NCBI GenBank assembly: GCA_963845445.1
Contig: CAWJSE010000002.1
Location: 3,162,001 to 3,226,000, forward strand
Direction of reading: 5' to 3'
Length of the DNA stretch: 64,000 nt
From: JABDBL01 sp963845445
GTDB lineage: Bacteria > Cyanobacteriota > Vampirovibrionia > Obscuribacterales > Obscuribacteraceae
Of this stretch, positions 47,234 through 56,719 are shown in pieces. How positions within the stretch are numbered: the stretch's first letter is position 1; every line of letters starts with the position of its first letter. The notes under the pieces are model-generated. The model was not told the origin of the DNA and did not search any database. It saw only the letters and a list, made by a program, of their open reading frames with translations. The translations under genes and the position numbers were made by a program.

Positions 47234-47799
47234 TTTTCACCTCGAGCTTTGCGGAGTTTCGGGACGGAGTAAAGTGACTTGATTTGATGATGGGCGGCTG
47301 GAGCCATTAGCACCGGTAACCGCCCATGGCCGTCTGTCGTGCCGACATGTTGTTGTCTCCTGACGGGGTTTCTATGCCGTTCAAGCGCCAAGCCCCATCG
47401 CACCATCGAGCGACGGCTTCACGGTGGTCTTTCTTCGTACCAAAACCCCTTGTAGGGTTAACTCTCCTATGACGCAAGAACAACACTAATTCACCCTAAC
47501 CCTAATAAAGTTGTCAGGCTAAAATCAAGCTTCTTTCAAAGTCTATAAATATTGCCGCAAATGCACATCCACCAACAGTTAACAGCGCTGACCTATAGAC
47601 GAGGCTATTAAAGATGAGAAAAATTTCTCGCCAATATTAGGTCATATAAGCCATTCATAAGTACCAGCGGTAGGGGTGTCACGAACCATATTATTACGCC
47701 GAAATAATAGAGATACCCCACACCTACTCATGGAGCAGATAATTATCATGCTAGGGATAGGCAGAGGATAGGCAAGAATTAATAAAATCCGGGAATCCT

Positions 47800-47873
47800 T
47801 GTGCCTGTCGAGATTCGAACTCGAGACCTTCGGCTTCGGAGACCGACGCTCTATCCAGCTGAGCTACAGGCAC
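47800..47873 (-). tRNA. tRNA-Arg (anticodon CCG)
   Basis: Minus strand, 74 nt. Acceptor GTGCCTG (47873-47867) pairs with CAGGCAC (47807-47801); discriminator A at 47800. The D arm GCTC/GAGC, the anticodon stem TCGGT/GCCGA around loop CTCCGAA, and the T loop TTCGAAT are all present. CCA is not encoded. It reads CGG codons, which would matter for the GC-rich genes. Confidence 0.95.
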
Positions 47874-48228
47874 GCATGCCATGAATTATTGCATGCAGCA
47901 GTCCAGCCTAAAACACACTTGGAGAATATCGTGGCTATTGATAACTAAAGCAAGATTCATTTATTAAACAGGCGGTGCGATTTAGCCCTAGTCCACACAA
48001 ATAAAAAAGCGCCAGGACGTGAATGAATTAGGTAGTTTTGTGAATCTGGCAAAACTTAATATGAGAAATGAAATTTGTTGAATAAGTTTGAAAAATTAAA
48101 GAGTTGCAGATTAAATGGCACTAAGGCTTTTATCCCCTTCTTCCTTTCACGTAAGCTCCATACAAGGCTGCTTAACTTCAATTATTAGAAGGTATATTCA
48201 ATTTTGAATGAGACTAGGAGGTTTAATA

Positions 48229-48557
48229 TGAACGACTTAAACAAAGGGCTAATGGCTTTGGCTTTAGTCACTATAGCTGGAACAATCTCACTTCCAGTTC
48301 TAGCAGGAGAAAACGGTTGGCACCCAAGACGTCACGAAGTGATGGCAAGGGACAGAAATTTGGGCAGAAGAATCGGTGAAGATAAAAGCAAATTGCATGG
48401 CCGCTACAACCAACTAATGAATCAAGATAAAGCAATCAAACAGCAAGAAAGAGCTGATTTTAAGGCTAATGGCGGTTATTTGACTAAAGGACAAAAGAGA
48501 CAGCTTAATCGGGAAGAGAATGGTTTGAACAACGAAATTCATCAAGATAGACGATAA
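48229..48557 (+). CDS. Small secreted Gln/Arg/Asn-rich protein
   Basis: A 109-codon gene: ATG 48229 follows AGGAGG by seven bases. The protein has a signal peptide (hydrophobic A-L-A-L-V-T-I-A-G-T, likely cleavage after V-L-A-G near residue 27). The mature part is very hydrophilic and helical, ending Q-L-N-R-E-E-N-G-L-N-N-E-I-H-Q-D-R-R. The pattern resembles small periplasmic proteins of unknown role. AT-rich core composition. The spacer 47874-48228 is AT-rich and empty. Confidence 0.72.
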
Positions 48558-48596
48558 TTTCTTTTGTGCAGCCGCAAAGTATTAAGAATATAGGCG

Positions 48597-48629
48597 GAGG
48601 GTCGAGACTTTACTAAAGTCTTGACCCTC
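48597..48629 (+). terminator. Hairpin after the 48229 gene
   Basis: GAGGGTC-GAGACTT pairs with AGTCTT-GACCCTC. No strong T-run. The following 48630-49088 is gene-free. Confidence 0.6.
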
Positions 48630-49088
48630 TTGCGCGTAGAGTTCTAACACGTCCGCAGCGAGGCATTCTTATTAGTGAGTCAGTATTTTTGGTTGCACTA
48701 CCACCAGGTAACATTTTTGTTGAGGCAACGGTTCATGTCTGGGTAACATTCTTTCGTGTGGCACACGGCTGCACTATTTATGTCTGTACTATGTAGCTGT
48801 AGTATTAGTTGCGCTAGCTCAAGCCATGAATTTAATATTGAATTTGCGATAAAAAATGGATAATGAAGCGGCTGGACTTGAGACTATTGGTTAAGTAGGG
48901 CTTGCTTTTGTGTGATTGGAAATGTCAGGCTGAAATGTTATCTGCCATTTTATTCACCGGAGTCCCCCATACCTTTTAGATTCGCACCCCAGAGCCAGCA
49001 CCGTTCTTCACCTGCTAAATCGCACCTAGCGGCGATTTAAAATACATTGCGTCTCCGCACCCAGGAAACGCAGCCCGATTCACATATC

Positions 49089-49120
49089 AAAGGATTCTCT
49101 ATCAATTCAGAGAATCCTTT
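49089..49120. terminator. Perfect 12-bp hairpin before the EamA gene
   Basis: AAAGGATTCTCT (49089-49100) pairs with AGAGAATCCTTT (49109-49120). On either strand the arm ends with TTT, so it can act bidirectionally or as a leader hairpin. Confidence 0.65.
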
Positions 49121-49177
49121 CTTAAATGCGTCCAGGAAAGTCACACAATGGCCCAGAATGCCACAAGGAAATTGTAA

Positions 49178-50107
49178 ATGAACAACGTACTCGTTCTCAT
49201 CGCCTTCATGCTGTGCTCTTTGATTTGGGGGCACACCAACGCCGTCATGCGAATCACTTTTGCTCCTGGCTGTTCGGCGCAGCTTGCCGTTGCCATCCGC
49301 CTTACTATTGCCGCATTGATCATGTTGGTGATCTGGCGTGTCTGGGCGCCCAAGGTGCGTCCGAACAAACGGCAAACGTTTCTGACGATAACTGCTGGTG
49401 TTCTTAGCGGCATTGCCCTCGTACTGCTATACACTGCTGCCATTGCCGCTCCGAAATTGAGCAGTGGTTTAGCCACCACCGTATTAGCACTGCAACCGAG
49501 CGTCATTGTGGGGGTGAATTACCTACGGAAGAGGAAGTGCGCATCAGCCTGGACATTAGGCGATGCGGCGGCCGGCTTCTTAGGTATATACTTAATTCAC
49601 CGCGACAGCGCCCAGTTGTCTGTGGACATGGGGCTATCCATCGTTATCTTGGCGGGATCAGCCATCCTCTATGCCTTGGCATATTTCCCACTACATGCGT
49701 CAGAAGACTTAAACGTGCATGTGCGATTGACCTTGCTGTTTGGCACCATGGCGGTGGTGGGGTGGTTCGGCACCCTTATTAGCAGCAGTGAGGTTATGCC
49801 AGGCGCTCAGCCCTATGCGTTCTGGGTGCGCACACTCGCGTTCGTCTACCTTGGCACCATCGGTTTGGTGTTGCCGTATTATGCCTTCCTGATTGTCCTG
49901 GACACCTGGGGCAAAACGGCAGCTGTAATGACGGACTTCACCATTCCCCTAGTGGCCATCATCGTAGACGTGGCAATCATTAAGCAATCCATGCACATCA
50001 AGATGCCTGGGGCTATTGGCATAGTCCTAGTGCTGGGCAGCATAGTGCTAGCCCTCCGGCGCAAGCCCAATACTGAGGGACATCCCCCTCTCGCAAAAAA
50101 AACCTAG
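49178..50107 (+). CDS. EamA/DMT-family transporter
   Basis: A 309-residue protein with ten hydrophobic segments in two similar halves, as in EamA-type drug/metabolite transporters. It starts with I-A-F-M-L-C-S-L-I-W-G, the usual first helix ending in W-G, and ends in a basic K-K-T tail. ATG 49178 has AAGGAAA upstream. Substrate unknown; relatives export amino acids or metabolites. Composition is between the two classes. Confidence 0.87.
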   Translation: MNNVLVLIAFMLCSLIWGHTNAVMRITFAPGCSAQLAVAIRLTIAALIMLVIWRVWAPKVRPNKRQTFLTITAGVLSGIALVLLYTAAIAAPKLSSGLATTVLALQPSVIVGVNYLRKRKCASAWTLGDAAAGFLGIYLIHRDSAQLSVDMGLSIVILAGSAILYALAYFPLHASEDLNVHVRLTLLFGTMAVVGWFGTLISSSEVMPGAQPYAFWVRTLAFVYLGTIGLVLPYYAFLIVLDTWGKTAAVMTDFTIPLVAIIVDVAIIKQSMHIKMPGAIGIVLVLGSIVLALRRKPNTEGHPPLAKKT

Positions 50108-50149
50108 ACCGGGCACGCATGCATCATCTGTGCAAAGTTCGTTACCGAG

Positions 50150-50221
50150 GAAAGTGGTAGGATGGAAGGGCTGTGGCGCGCAATAGCCATGGCTCCTGCA
50201 TTCGACCACTTTCTCTTTTTT
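50150..50221 (+). terminator. Terminator of the EamA gene
   Basis: GAAAGTGGT (50150-50158) pairs with ACCACTTTC (50205-50213), followed by TCTTTTTTAT. The long loop has further internal pairing (GCC ATGGC). Confidence 0.7.
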
Positions 50222-50316
50222 ATTTTTTGCGTTTTTTCTTGTTGAATGAGTAAATGTCGCGCTAATTAATCACTAGAGTCCTCATTCATTTGTGTAATTT
50301 TTCGGGAACAAGTCAG

Positions 50317-51009
50317 TTAATTATGTCTGACCATTTCTTCAAGAGCATTGACATCATTGATTGTCACTCGTTTGGATTCAATATTTATCCAATGACTAGT
50401 ACGAAACTTATTCAATATTTGTGTCACAGTTACCCGCGAAGACCCTACTAAATCTGCTATTTCTTGATGGGTTAGCGGAAATTCTACCCGGATACCTTTA
50501 GGTGTTACCCGCCCATGATTTTCTGCTAGAGACAATAACAAACGCGCCACCCGACTTGGCACTTGTCTAAATACTAAGTCTTCGATGCGTGATTGAGCTT
50601 GTCTTAGCCTGCCGCCTAATATTTGAATTAAGCGGATGCTAAATTCAGGATGTTCTTTAATCAGTCTTTGAAAAGCGTCACGGCTAATTTGATAAATAGT
50701 TGATTCTTCTAATGTTTCAGCATAACTATCATGTTCACCAGCTTCCCAGGCAGCGTCCCCAATAAGATCTCCTGATCCAAGCAATGCCAGAATAACAGTT
50801 TTGCCTTCTGGTGAAAGTCGTGTCAGTCTTACCCGACCTTCTTCAATGAAATAAATGGCATCACAAGCAGCACCGGGTGAAAAAATCACATGATGCTTCG
50901 GCAAAGTCATTTCTTCGAATATGCCGAGTAGTTTCGCCATTTCAACGGCATTAAATGATTCAAAAATTTCGCTTTGTTTCAAGCTGAATAGCTTCGGTGC
51001 CGATTTCAT
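50317..51009 (-). CDS. Crp/Fnr-family transcription regulator
   Basis: A 230-residue regulator: N-terminal cyclic-nucleotide-binding-type beta barrel (about 15-130, with G-A-A-C-D-A-I-Y-F-I-E-E-G-R-V), a long dimer helix, and a C-terminal helix-turn-helix (H-Q-E-I-A-D-L-V-G-S-S-R-V-T-V-T near 178). No N-terminal cysteine cluster, so an FNR iron-sulfur sensor is not supported. ATG 51009 follows GGGGAAGGG. The effector and regulon are unknown. It is divergent from recA, 450 bases away. Confidence 0.92.
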   Translation of the reverse strand: MKSAPKLFSLKQSEIFESFNAVEMAKLLGIFEEMTLPKHHVIFSPGAACDAIYFIEEGRVRLTRLSPEGKTVILALLGSGDLIGDAAWEAGEHDSYAETLEESTIYQISRDAFQRLIKEHPEFSIRLIQILGGRLRQAQSRIEDLVFRQVPSRVARLLLSLAENHGRVTPKGIRVEFPLTHQEIADLVGSSRVTVTQILNKFRTSHWINIESKRVTINDVNALEEMVRHN

Positions 51010-51389
51010 ATCCCTTCCCCATATACACGTCTTTGGCCCTGATATAACCGGCTAGACTTTTATTGAACTAATTGTCTCTATCTATCGTATATAGAATTGC
51101 TGAAAGCTATAAACTTGCCCAAAAGCGCTTATGACTTATAGCTATGCCATCGATATCTGTTTAGTAAGTGGATTCCCTTTTATAGTAAGAAAACTGTTGT
51201 CTAGCAAACTTTTTATACCCGGCTTTGTTGTGCTTAAACCTCTTTTCAACCAAAAAGCAAAATTGAAGGAGATTTTTTATTTTCACTGGGTCCTGGGCTT
51301 TTAATCAATCAGCAAGTAGTTATAATTATCCCCAGTGCTAAATACGCTACCGGCATGCTGCACGCTAAAAAGGCCCCACCGAAGCGAAA

Positions 51390-51425
51390 AGAGAAGAAAG
51401 CCTACCTACTAGGTGGCTTTTCTAC
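51390..51425 (+). terminator. Hairpin upstream of recA
   Basis: AAAGCCTACC pairs with GGTGGCTTT around TACTA, followed by TCTAC. It lies 40 bases before ATG 51466 and could be a terminator for upstream transcription or part of the recA leader. I see no confident SOS box in 51010-51389. Confidence 0.5.
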
Positions 51426-51465
51426 ATTAAATTCGTGATTTAGCAATTTAACAAGGAGAATAATA

Positions 51466-52575
51466 ATGGCTGTTGTAACCAAGGATGCGGCTAAAGATAC
51501 CGCAAAAGAAAAGCCAAATGCCGAAAAAGCTGCAAAGGCAAATAAAGAAGGGGCAAGCAATGCAGTGCAACCAATTTCAGCAGAGCGTGTTAAAGCGCTA
51601 GGGCTAGCACTTGATTCAATTAAAAAACAATATGGCGACGGCTCTATTATGCGCCTGGGTGATTCACGTCACGGTCAAATTGAGGTAGTGCCAACCGGAG
51701 CACTTTCTTTAGATGTTGCTCTTGGTGTTGGTGGCATACCGCGTGGACGGGTGATTGAAATTTATGGTCCTGAATCATCTGGTAAAACCACATTAGCCCA
51801 ACATATTGCGGCTGAAGTACAAAAAATGGGTGGCATTGCCGCTATTGTAGACGCCGAACATGCTATGGACCCAGAATATGCTAAAGCCTTGGGAGTAAAT
51901 GTAGACGAATTGCTTATTTCACAGCCAGACACTGGTGAGCAAGCACTTGAAATAACTGAACAATTAGTGCGCTCTGGTGCTGTAGATTTAGTAATAGTCG
52001 ACTCAGTAGCGGCTCTGGTGCCCAAAGCAGAAATAGAAGGTGAAATGGGTGACAGCCTGCCTGGTTTGCAAGCTCGCTTGATGAGCCAAGCTTTGCGTAA
52101 ACTGACAGCTATAGTGAGCAAAACCAAGACCATTATTATTTTCATTAACCAATTACGCCAAAAAATTGGTGTGATGTATGGCAATCCTGAGACTACTACT
52201 GGTGGTAATGCACTTAAATTCTATGCTTCCATAAGGCTTGATATCAGAAAAATTGAAACTCTAAAAAAAGATACTGTTGAAGTGGGCAATCGAGTAAAAG
52301 TAAAAGTGGTTAAAAACAAATGTGCTCCACCATTCCGTATTGCTGAATTTGACATTATTTATGGCAAAGGCATAAGCAGTGCTGGCTGCATTTTAGATAC
52401 AGCTGCTGAACTGGAAATTGTCAAAAAATCAGGCGCCTGGTTTAGCTATAAAGACGAACGCATCGGGCAAGGACGCGACAGTGTGAGAGCATATCTGGAA
52501 GCCAATCCAGCGCTATTGAGCGAAATTGAAAAACGTGTAAAAGAAGAGCTAAATAAAAACACGCCTAAAATTTAA
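51466..52575 (+). CDS. recA: Recombinase RecA
   Basis: A 369-residue RecA, complete. Walker A G-P-E-S-S-G-K-T is at 101-108, preceded by an unusually long Lys/Ala-rich N-terminal extension of about 35 residues. The L2-region signature G-G-N-A-L-K-F-Y-A-S and I-F-I-N-Q-L-R-Q-K-I-G are intact. ATG 51466 follows AAGGAGA. It catalyses strand exchange and promotes LexA-type cleavage. With AddAB it would form the double-strand break repair route, but addB here has a stop. Confidence 0.97.
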   Translation: MAVVTKDAAKDTAKEKPNAEKAAKANKEGASNAVQPISAERVKALGLALDSIKKQYGDGSIMRLGDSRHGQIEVVPTGALSLDVALGVGGIPRGRVIEIYGPESSGKTTLAQHIAAEVQKMGGIAAIVDAEHAMDPEYAKALGVNVDELLISQPDTGEQALEITEQLVRSGAVDLVIVDSVAALVPKAEIEGEMGDSLPGLQARLMSQALRKLTAIVSKTKTIIIFINQLRQKIGVMYGNPETTTGGNALKFYASIRLDIRKIETLKKDTVEVGNRVKVKVVKNKCAPPFRIAEFDIIYGKGISSAGCILDTAAELEIVKKSGAWFSYKDERIGQGRDSVRAYLEANPALLSEIEKRVKEELNKNTPKI

Positions 52576-52664
52576 AAGCGACAGAACTTGCTGCATCCAT
52601 CAGTAAACATCATTTGAGATGTTCAGCGCCGCTATGAATTTTTGCAGTGATACTTCCTAGTTTT

Positions 52665-53057
52665 TTAAAGCATCCCAGCAAGAAATTGAGCCGGAGACAT
52701 GGCTTCTTTTACTCCTGCGAAATGTTTAAGATTGCCCGTTATCAGCGCTTTTGCCTTTGCTTCTTTGCTTACTTCTGCAAATGCCTGGTCTTTAGCATCC
52801 GGCAATATCTGAGGCAGTGGTGAAGGTGTTACTCGCAGGGCATTCACTCTAATGAAATCTATAAGATCGTGAATATCTCCAATGTCAAAGCAAAATTTAG
52901 GACTAGCTAGAACTTTCTCGTATTCAAATAATATGCGATCATCCACAGCCAGCTGAAAACTTTCATTGAACAACATATCAATAATGCGTCCCGGCGGACC
53001 ATGAGGATTTATAAGGGCAGATACCAAAATATTGGTATCTATCACGACTATGTACAT
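52665..53057 (-). CDS. PIN-domain toxin-like nuclease
   Basis: A 130-residue protein starting V-V-I-D-T-N-I-L-V-S-A-L, the first catalytic Asp of PIN nucleases. Later acidic residues (E near 46 in E-Y-E-K-V-L, D in L-P-D-A-K-D-Q-A near 88-91, then I-T-G-N-L-K-H-F) complete the site. Such proteins cleave RNA. It lies six bases after the antitoxin gene. Confidence 0.85.
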   Translation of the reverse strand: MYIVVIDTNILVSALINPHGPPGRIIDMLFNESFQLAVDDRILFEYEKVLASPKFCFDIGDIHDLIDFIRVNALRVTPSPLPQILPDAKDQAFAEVSKEAKAKALITGNLKHFAGVKEAMSPAQFLAGML

Positions 53058-53063
53058 CTATTA

Positions 53064-53336
53064 TTAACGAGATTCTTTAACTAGTCGATTAATTTCAGCC
53101 TGAGACATTTTATCTAGCCCCCGCACTTGTGCTTGTTTTCGCATATTAGACACTGCCAGTCGCGCTCTTAATCTCACAACCTCATTAAGTAACTCATGCA
53201 CTTTAGATTCATTCGTGCCAATTAATATTCCAAAGGGTTTGCCGTGAGACGTAATAACAATGTCTTCTCCTTGCTTCAAAATTTGCCAAATTGCAGCAGG
53301 CTGTAAGCGAAATTCTCTTGAGCTGACATATTTCAT
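53064..53336 (-). CDS. Antitoxin of the PIN-toxin pair (Phd-like)
   Basis: A 90-residue protein with S-S-R-E-F-R-L-Q-P, then D-I-V-I-T-S-H-G-K-P-F-G-I-L-I, the Phd/YefM fold signature, and an Arg-rich C-terminal helix. It precedes the PIN toxin as an operon. AT-rich. Confidence 0.82.
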   Translation of the reverse strand: MKYVSSREFRLQPAAIWQILKQGEDIVITSHGKPFGILIGTNESKVHELLNEVVRLRARLAVSNMRKQAQVRGLDKMSQAEINRLVKESR

Positions 53337-53525
53337 ATATTGTCCCTCGTTTATCCTACAGTTAGTTTACATATAGGACGAATTGTCGTCAAATAAGTCA
53401 GACTTAAATACGAGGAAAATCGGCAATCCAGCAATTACCACACCTTTATAGTCGCTTTTTTATTGGCGAGAAGACATGAATTATTCATTTTATATTTAGG
53501 AACAGTGTGTTTTAGGATATATTTT

Positions 53526-53551
53526 AGAGGTTAGCGCGAGTAGCGCAAACT
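53526..53551. repeat. TTAGCGC-family dispersed repeat
   Basis: GTTAGCGCGAGTAGCGCAAAC lies in a spacer between AT-rich and GC-rich genes. It belongs to the GTTAGCGCGAG family. The rest of 53337-53873 has a run of eight C at about 53601-53608 and no gene. Confidence 0.6.
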
Positions 53552-53888
53552 TAGCGGAAACTTTTAATCTTTACTACTCTTCTATTTTTATGTTGCATAC
53601 CCCCCCCACTTGCCCTCTGACAGCCCAAAAAATGGACAAAAAAGAACCCTATTTGCAACTTTACTTTGTCTTGACTCGTTCCTTCTGGATTTGACAGTGT
53701 AGAGGAGTTCATCCTTAGTTATCCTTACGCATTCTTATCGATTCAATTTCACCCACCGTCTAATTTCAAATTTCGCACGCGCGAAAAGGACGGGGGTGCT
53801 TTTTATTCGATGCCACCAAGTTGCGTAAGAAACTCAGGATAAGACAGTCTCACTTACCACCACCAGTTTCTCCGAAAGGTCCATGTCC

Positions 53889-55217
53889 ATGAACACCATT
53901 CAGTCTCTCCGTGGAGCCATCAAGGCCATCTTCTCTTTGGTTGCGGCACAGAACTGGGCCGATGCCCTGATTCAGTGCCGTGAGCTCATCGCGCAGGGGT
54001 GCAACGACGCACGCGTCTTCTTCGTTGCCGGTTTGTCCCTGTGGAAGCAGGGCGAGAACGCAGAAGCCGTCAAGTTCCTCGGCGAAGCCTTGGCAGCCGA
54101 CCCCAACTTCTCGGAAGCGCCACTCGCTCACAACTGCCTCGGACTGGAGTATCGCCGCCAGGCAACGGCAGAAGCGGGCTCGCCGAATGGACTTCTGCTA
54201 GTGCAGGCGATTGAGCACTTCCAGACCGCCATTGCGCTCGATAAGAAGGGGCAAACTGGCGTCTACCGAAATTCCATCGCGGGATGCCTCGCACTCCTGG
54301 GCCATTTGGAAGAGGCGGTCACCTGCTACGACGAGGCGATTGCTTATGGCTATCGCCACCCTGAAGATGCGCGCTACAACAAGGGCCAGTGCCAAGTCGC
54401 CCTCGGCTTGCACGAAGCGGCGTACCAGACGTTCGGCCAGGTGCTCGAAGTGAATCCAGAGCACGGCAAGGCCGCTCTCTGCATGGCCAAGCTCCAACTG
54501 AACGAGCTGGCTTTGCCGACCGATTCGGTCGAGCAAACCATCGAAGTGGCAATTCCCGCACTTACCGCAGAGCTGGAGGCTGTTCGGTCAAACGTACAGT
54601 GTCGCCGTCCGGTGTACGTGGTGAGTCCGAACCAGTTCGCCGTCCTTCGCGAGGAGGATGCCCAGGAGTCCGCGCTTGCCGACATTGCGCAGGCGCACGG
54701 ACTGGCCGCGGTCGTACACGCCAGGCGTGGAGATTGGCGCGAGACTGAGGCGAGCATTCGAACTAGCCGTTCCTACGTCGCGGACAATCAATTCATTTAC
54801 CCGGCGCTGTGGTTTTGCCGGGAGCTGGGAGAAGATGGCGGTTTGGAACTGTACGACCGGTTGATTGCGGAGGTTGGACCCCCGCACCGAGCAGACGCAC
54901 ACTATTCAGCGGGCGGCATGAACTGCGGAGATAGCGGTAGAGGCGAATGCTTCATTGGTTCGCCCGGGCCGCGCATTCAGCTGAGTGGGGGGAGCGTCAG
55001 CGAATACGATTTCCCCGTCGACAACTGGTCCGTCTTCGACGACAGTCGCACCGAATTCGATATTTTGACTGGTTCTGATTCCTCGATCACCGGCGCTCTG
55101 GACGATGAGGGCAGCGAGGGCAGTGTTTCGAGCTGGGATGGAGATTGCTTTAACGGAAACCCCAATCGTGGGACGGGCTCGGTTTCCTGGTCCGGGTTCT
55201 ACACCGCGGTTCAATAA
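53889..55217 (+). CDS. TPR-repeat protein, GC-rich
   Basis: A 442-residue protein. I prefer ATG 53889 (nine bases after GAAAGG) to ATG 53883. About four to five tetratricopeptide repeats fill residues 10-190 (A-L-I-Q-C-R-E-L-I-A-Q-G, A-V-K-F-L-G-E-A-L-A-A-D-P-N, A-I-E-H-F-Q-T-A-I, A-V-T-C-Y-D-E-A-I-A-Y-G, A-Y-Q-T-F-G-Q-V-L-E-V-N-P). A less regular helical region follows, then a Gly/Ser/Asp-rich, likely disordered tail from about 350 that ends W-S-G-F-Y-T-A-V-Q. No signal peptide. TPRs bind proteins; the partner is unknown. Confidence 0.8.
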   Translation: MNTIQSLRGAIKAIFSLVAAQNWADALIQCRELIAQGCNDARVFFVAGLSLWKQGENAEAVKFLGEALAADPNFSEAPLAHNCLGLEYRRQATAEAGSPNGLLLVQAIEHFQTAIALDKKGQTGVYRNSIAGCLALLGHLEEAVTCYDEAIAYGYRHPEDARYNKGQCQVALGLHEAAYQTFGQVLEVNPEHGKAALCMAKLQLNELALPTDSVEQTIEVAIPALTAELEAVRSNVQCRRPVYVVSPNQFAVLREEDAQESALADIAQAHGLAAVVHARRGDWRETEASIRTSRSYVADNQFIYPALWFCRELGEDGGLELYDRLIAEVGPPHRADAHYSAGGMNCGDSGRGECFIGSPGPRIQLSGGSVSEYDFPVDNWSVFDDSRTEFDILTGSDSSITGALDDEGSEGSVSSWDGDCFNGNPNRGTGSVSWSGFYTAVQ

Positions 55218-55238
55218 ACCGAAGAGACTTTCCCAAGC

Positions 55239-55307
55239 GGGTCCTCAAACGAGGACCCTTGTCCGATAAACCGCAGGCTGTCACAAACGGGTCCTCATTG
55301 AGGACCC
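55239..55307 (+). terminator. Two tandem GGGTCCTC hairpins
   Basis: GGGTCCTC-AAAC-GAGGACCC (55239-55258) and GGGTCCTC-ATT-GAGGACCC (55289-55307), each followed by TTGTCC. The roughly 50-bp unit is itself duplicated. They follow the TPR stop closely. Confidence 0.75.
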
Positions 55308-55398
55308 TTGTCCTATATCCGACAAGCGTAACCGCACTTGCAGAAATGATTCGCAAGTGTTCTCACCACAGACTTCGAATTCAGAATCGAGGACCACA

Positions 55399-55692
55399 AT
55401 GACTGCCACGGCTTGCTACGCGTACGCACTCCGGCTTTTGCTGGGCACCTTGCTCAGTCTCGTCAATCTGCTGGCTTCGGGCTACTCCGCACTCGTGTCG
55501 CTGGTACGCAAACTTCACTTCAGTCCCAGAGCGGGAGATCGGCTCCAGTCCTGGTTACACCTCCTCGCTGCTGCTCACACCCCTACGGGCCTAGGGACTT
55601 CTGCGAAGGTCACCATCTTCGAAGCAGGCGGACTCTATAATAAGCACGATACCAGAGATGGTCCGCGGCGACGACTAATACTAGTCTGCTAG
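55399..55692 (+). CDS. Short hydrophobic protein, GC-rich
   Basis: A 97-residue protein at ATG 55399, after GAGGACCACA. A hydrophobic stretch at about 12-37 (L-L-L-G-T-L-L-S-L-V-N-L-L) could be a membrane helix or an uncleaved signal. The rest is basic, with no motif. It is followed directly by the 159-bp tandem array, whose first unit resembles the bases after this stop. Function unknown. Confidence 0.5.
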   Translation: MTATACYAYALRLLLGTLLSLVNLLASGYSALVSLVRKLHFSPRAGDRLQSWLHLLAAAHTPTGLGTSAKVTIFEAGGLYNKHDTRDGPRRRLILVC

Positions 55693-55719
55693 GGACCGGT
55701 CTCACAACAGACTTCATTG

Positions 55720-56530
55720 CACAAAGGAGAACACATGAATGAAACGCGGTGTTGGGAAGAGAAGCTATCTTAAACTGAGTGGGGCGGCTGAGCTCGAAGG
55801 TGGCTAATTGACTAAACGTCGCGTCGTTAGAGAGAGCACGCAAAAGGCAGACCGTGATGACGAACAACCGAGGCATCATTGCACAAAGGGGAACACCATG
55901 AATGAAACGCGGTGTTGGGAAGAGAAGCTATCTTAAGCTGAGTGGGGCGGCTGAGCTTGGAAGATAGCCAATCAACTAAACGTCGCGTGTTAGAGACCGG
56001 CAGAAGACAGATCGTGACAACAACAACCAAGGCATCATTTCACAAAGGAGAATACATGATTGAAAACGCGGTGTTGGGAAGGGAAGCGATTTTCGAGCTG
56101 AGTGGGGCGGCTGAGCTTGAAGGTAGCTAATCAACTAAACGTCGCGTGTTAGAGACCGGCAGAAGACAGATCGTGACAACAACAACCAAGGCATCATTTC
56201 ACAAAGGAGAATACATGATTGAAAACGCGGTGTTGGGAAGATAAGCTATCTTAAGCTGAGTGGGGCGGCTGAGCTTGAAGGTAGCTAATCGACCAAACGT
56301 CGCGTGTTAGAGACCGGCAGAAGACAGATCGTGACAACAACAACCGAGGCATCGTTTCACAAAGGAGAACAGCATGAATGAAACGCGGTGTTGAGAAGAG
56401 AAGCGATTTTCGAGCTGAGTGGGGCGGCTGAGCTTGAAGGTAGCTAATCGACCAAACGTCGCGTGTTAGATGGCAGGACGAAGACAGACCGTAATGATGA
56501 CAACCAGACTTCATTTCACAAAGGGGAAAA
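55720..56530 (+). repeat. Tandem array of five ~159-bp units, each with RBS and ATG
   Basis: Units begin with CACAAAGGRGAA at 55720, 55882, 56041, 56200 and 56358 (periods 162, 159, 159, 158), with a sixth partial start at 56517. Each has a Shine-Dalgarno and ATG (55735, 55898, 56056, 56215, 56374) followed by 6 to 24 codons. In two units the peptide is M-N-E-T-R-C-W-E-E-K-L-S. Each has a hairpin GCTATCTT...AAGATAGC enclosing AAGCTGAG-TGGGGCGG-CTGAGCTT, in which some units change by G-U or paired bases. The frames differ between units, so no long protein is encoded. Confidence 0.9.
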
Positions 56531-56560
56531 CGATGGTTACAAGGCTGATAACGGGAAAGT

Positions 56561-56609
56561 ACAGTAGTCTTCAAAATGAGAAGGGGGGACTCATTCTGAA
56601 GACTACTGT
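56561..56609 (+). terminator. Long 20-bp hairpin ending the array
   Basis: ACAGTAGTCTTCAAAATGAG (56561-56580) pairs with CTCATTCTGAAGACTACTGT (56590-56609) with one mismatch and a G-rich loop. No T-run. It lies just after the sixth partial repeat start. Confidence 0.7.
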
Positions 56610-56719
56610 ATGGGGGGAAGTTCGCTGGAACGATTTTTGCGCTTTTCTGACGCTTTTTGCCGTTGAAGTGCGCCTGCGGCATATCCTCGCTCGCTACGCG
56701 AGCTCCGATATTCGCTACA

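Noticed and set aside
55720..56530. CRISPR array
   Set aside because: The repeats are about 159 bp and nearly contiguous, without unique spacers, and no cas genes are nearby.
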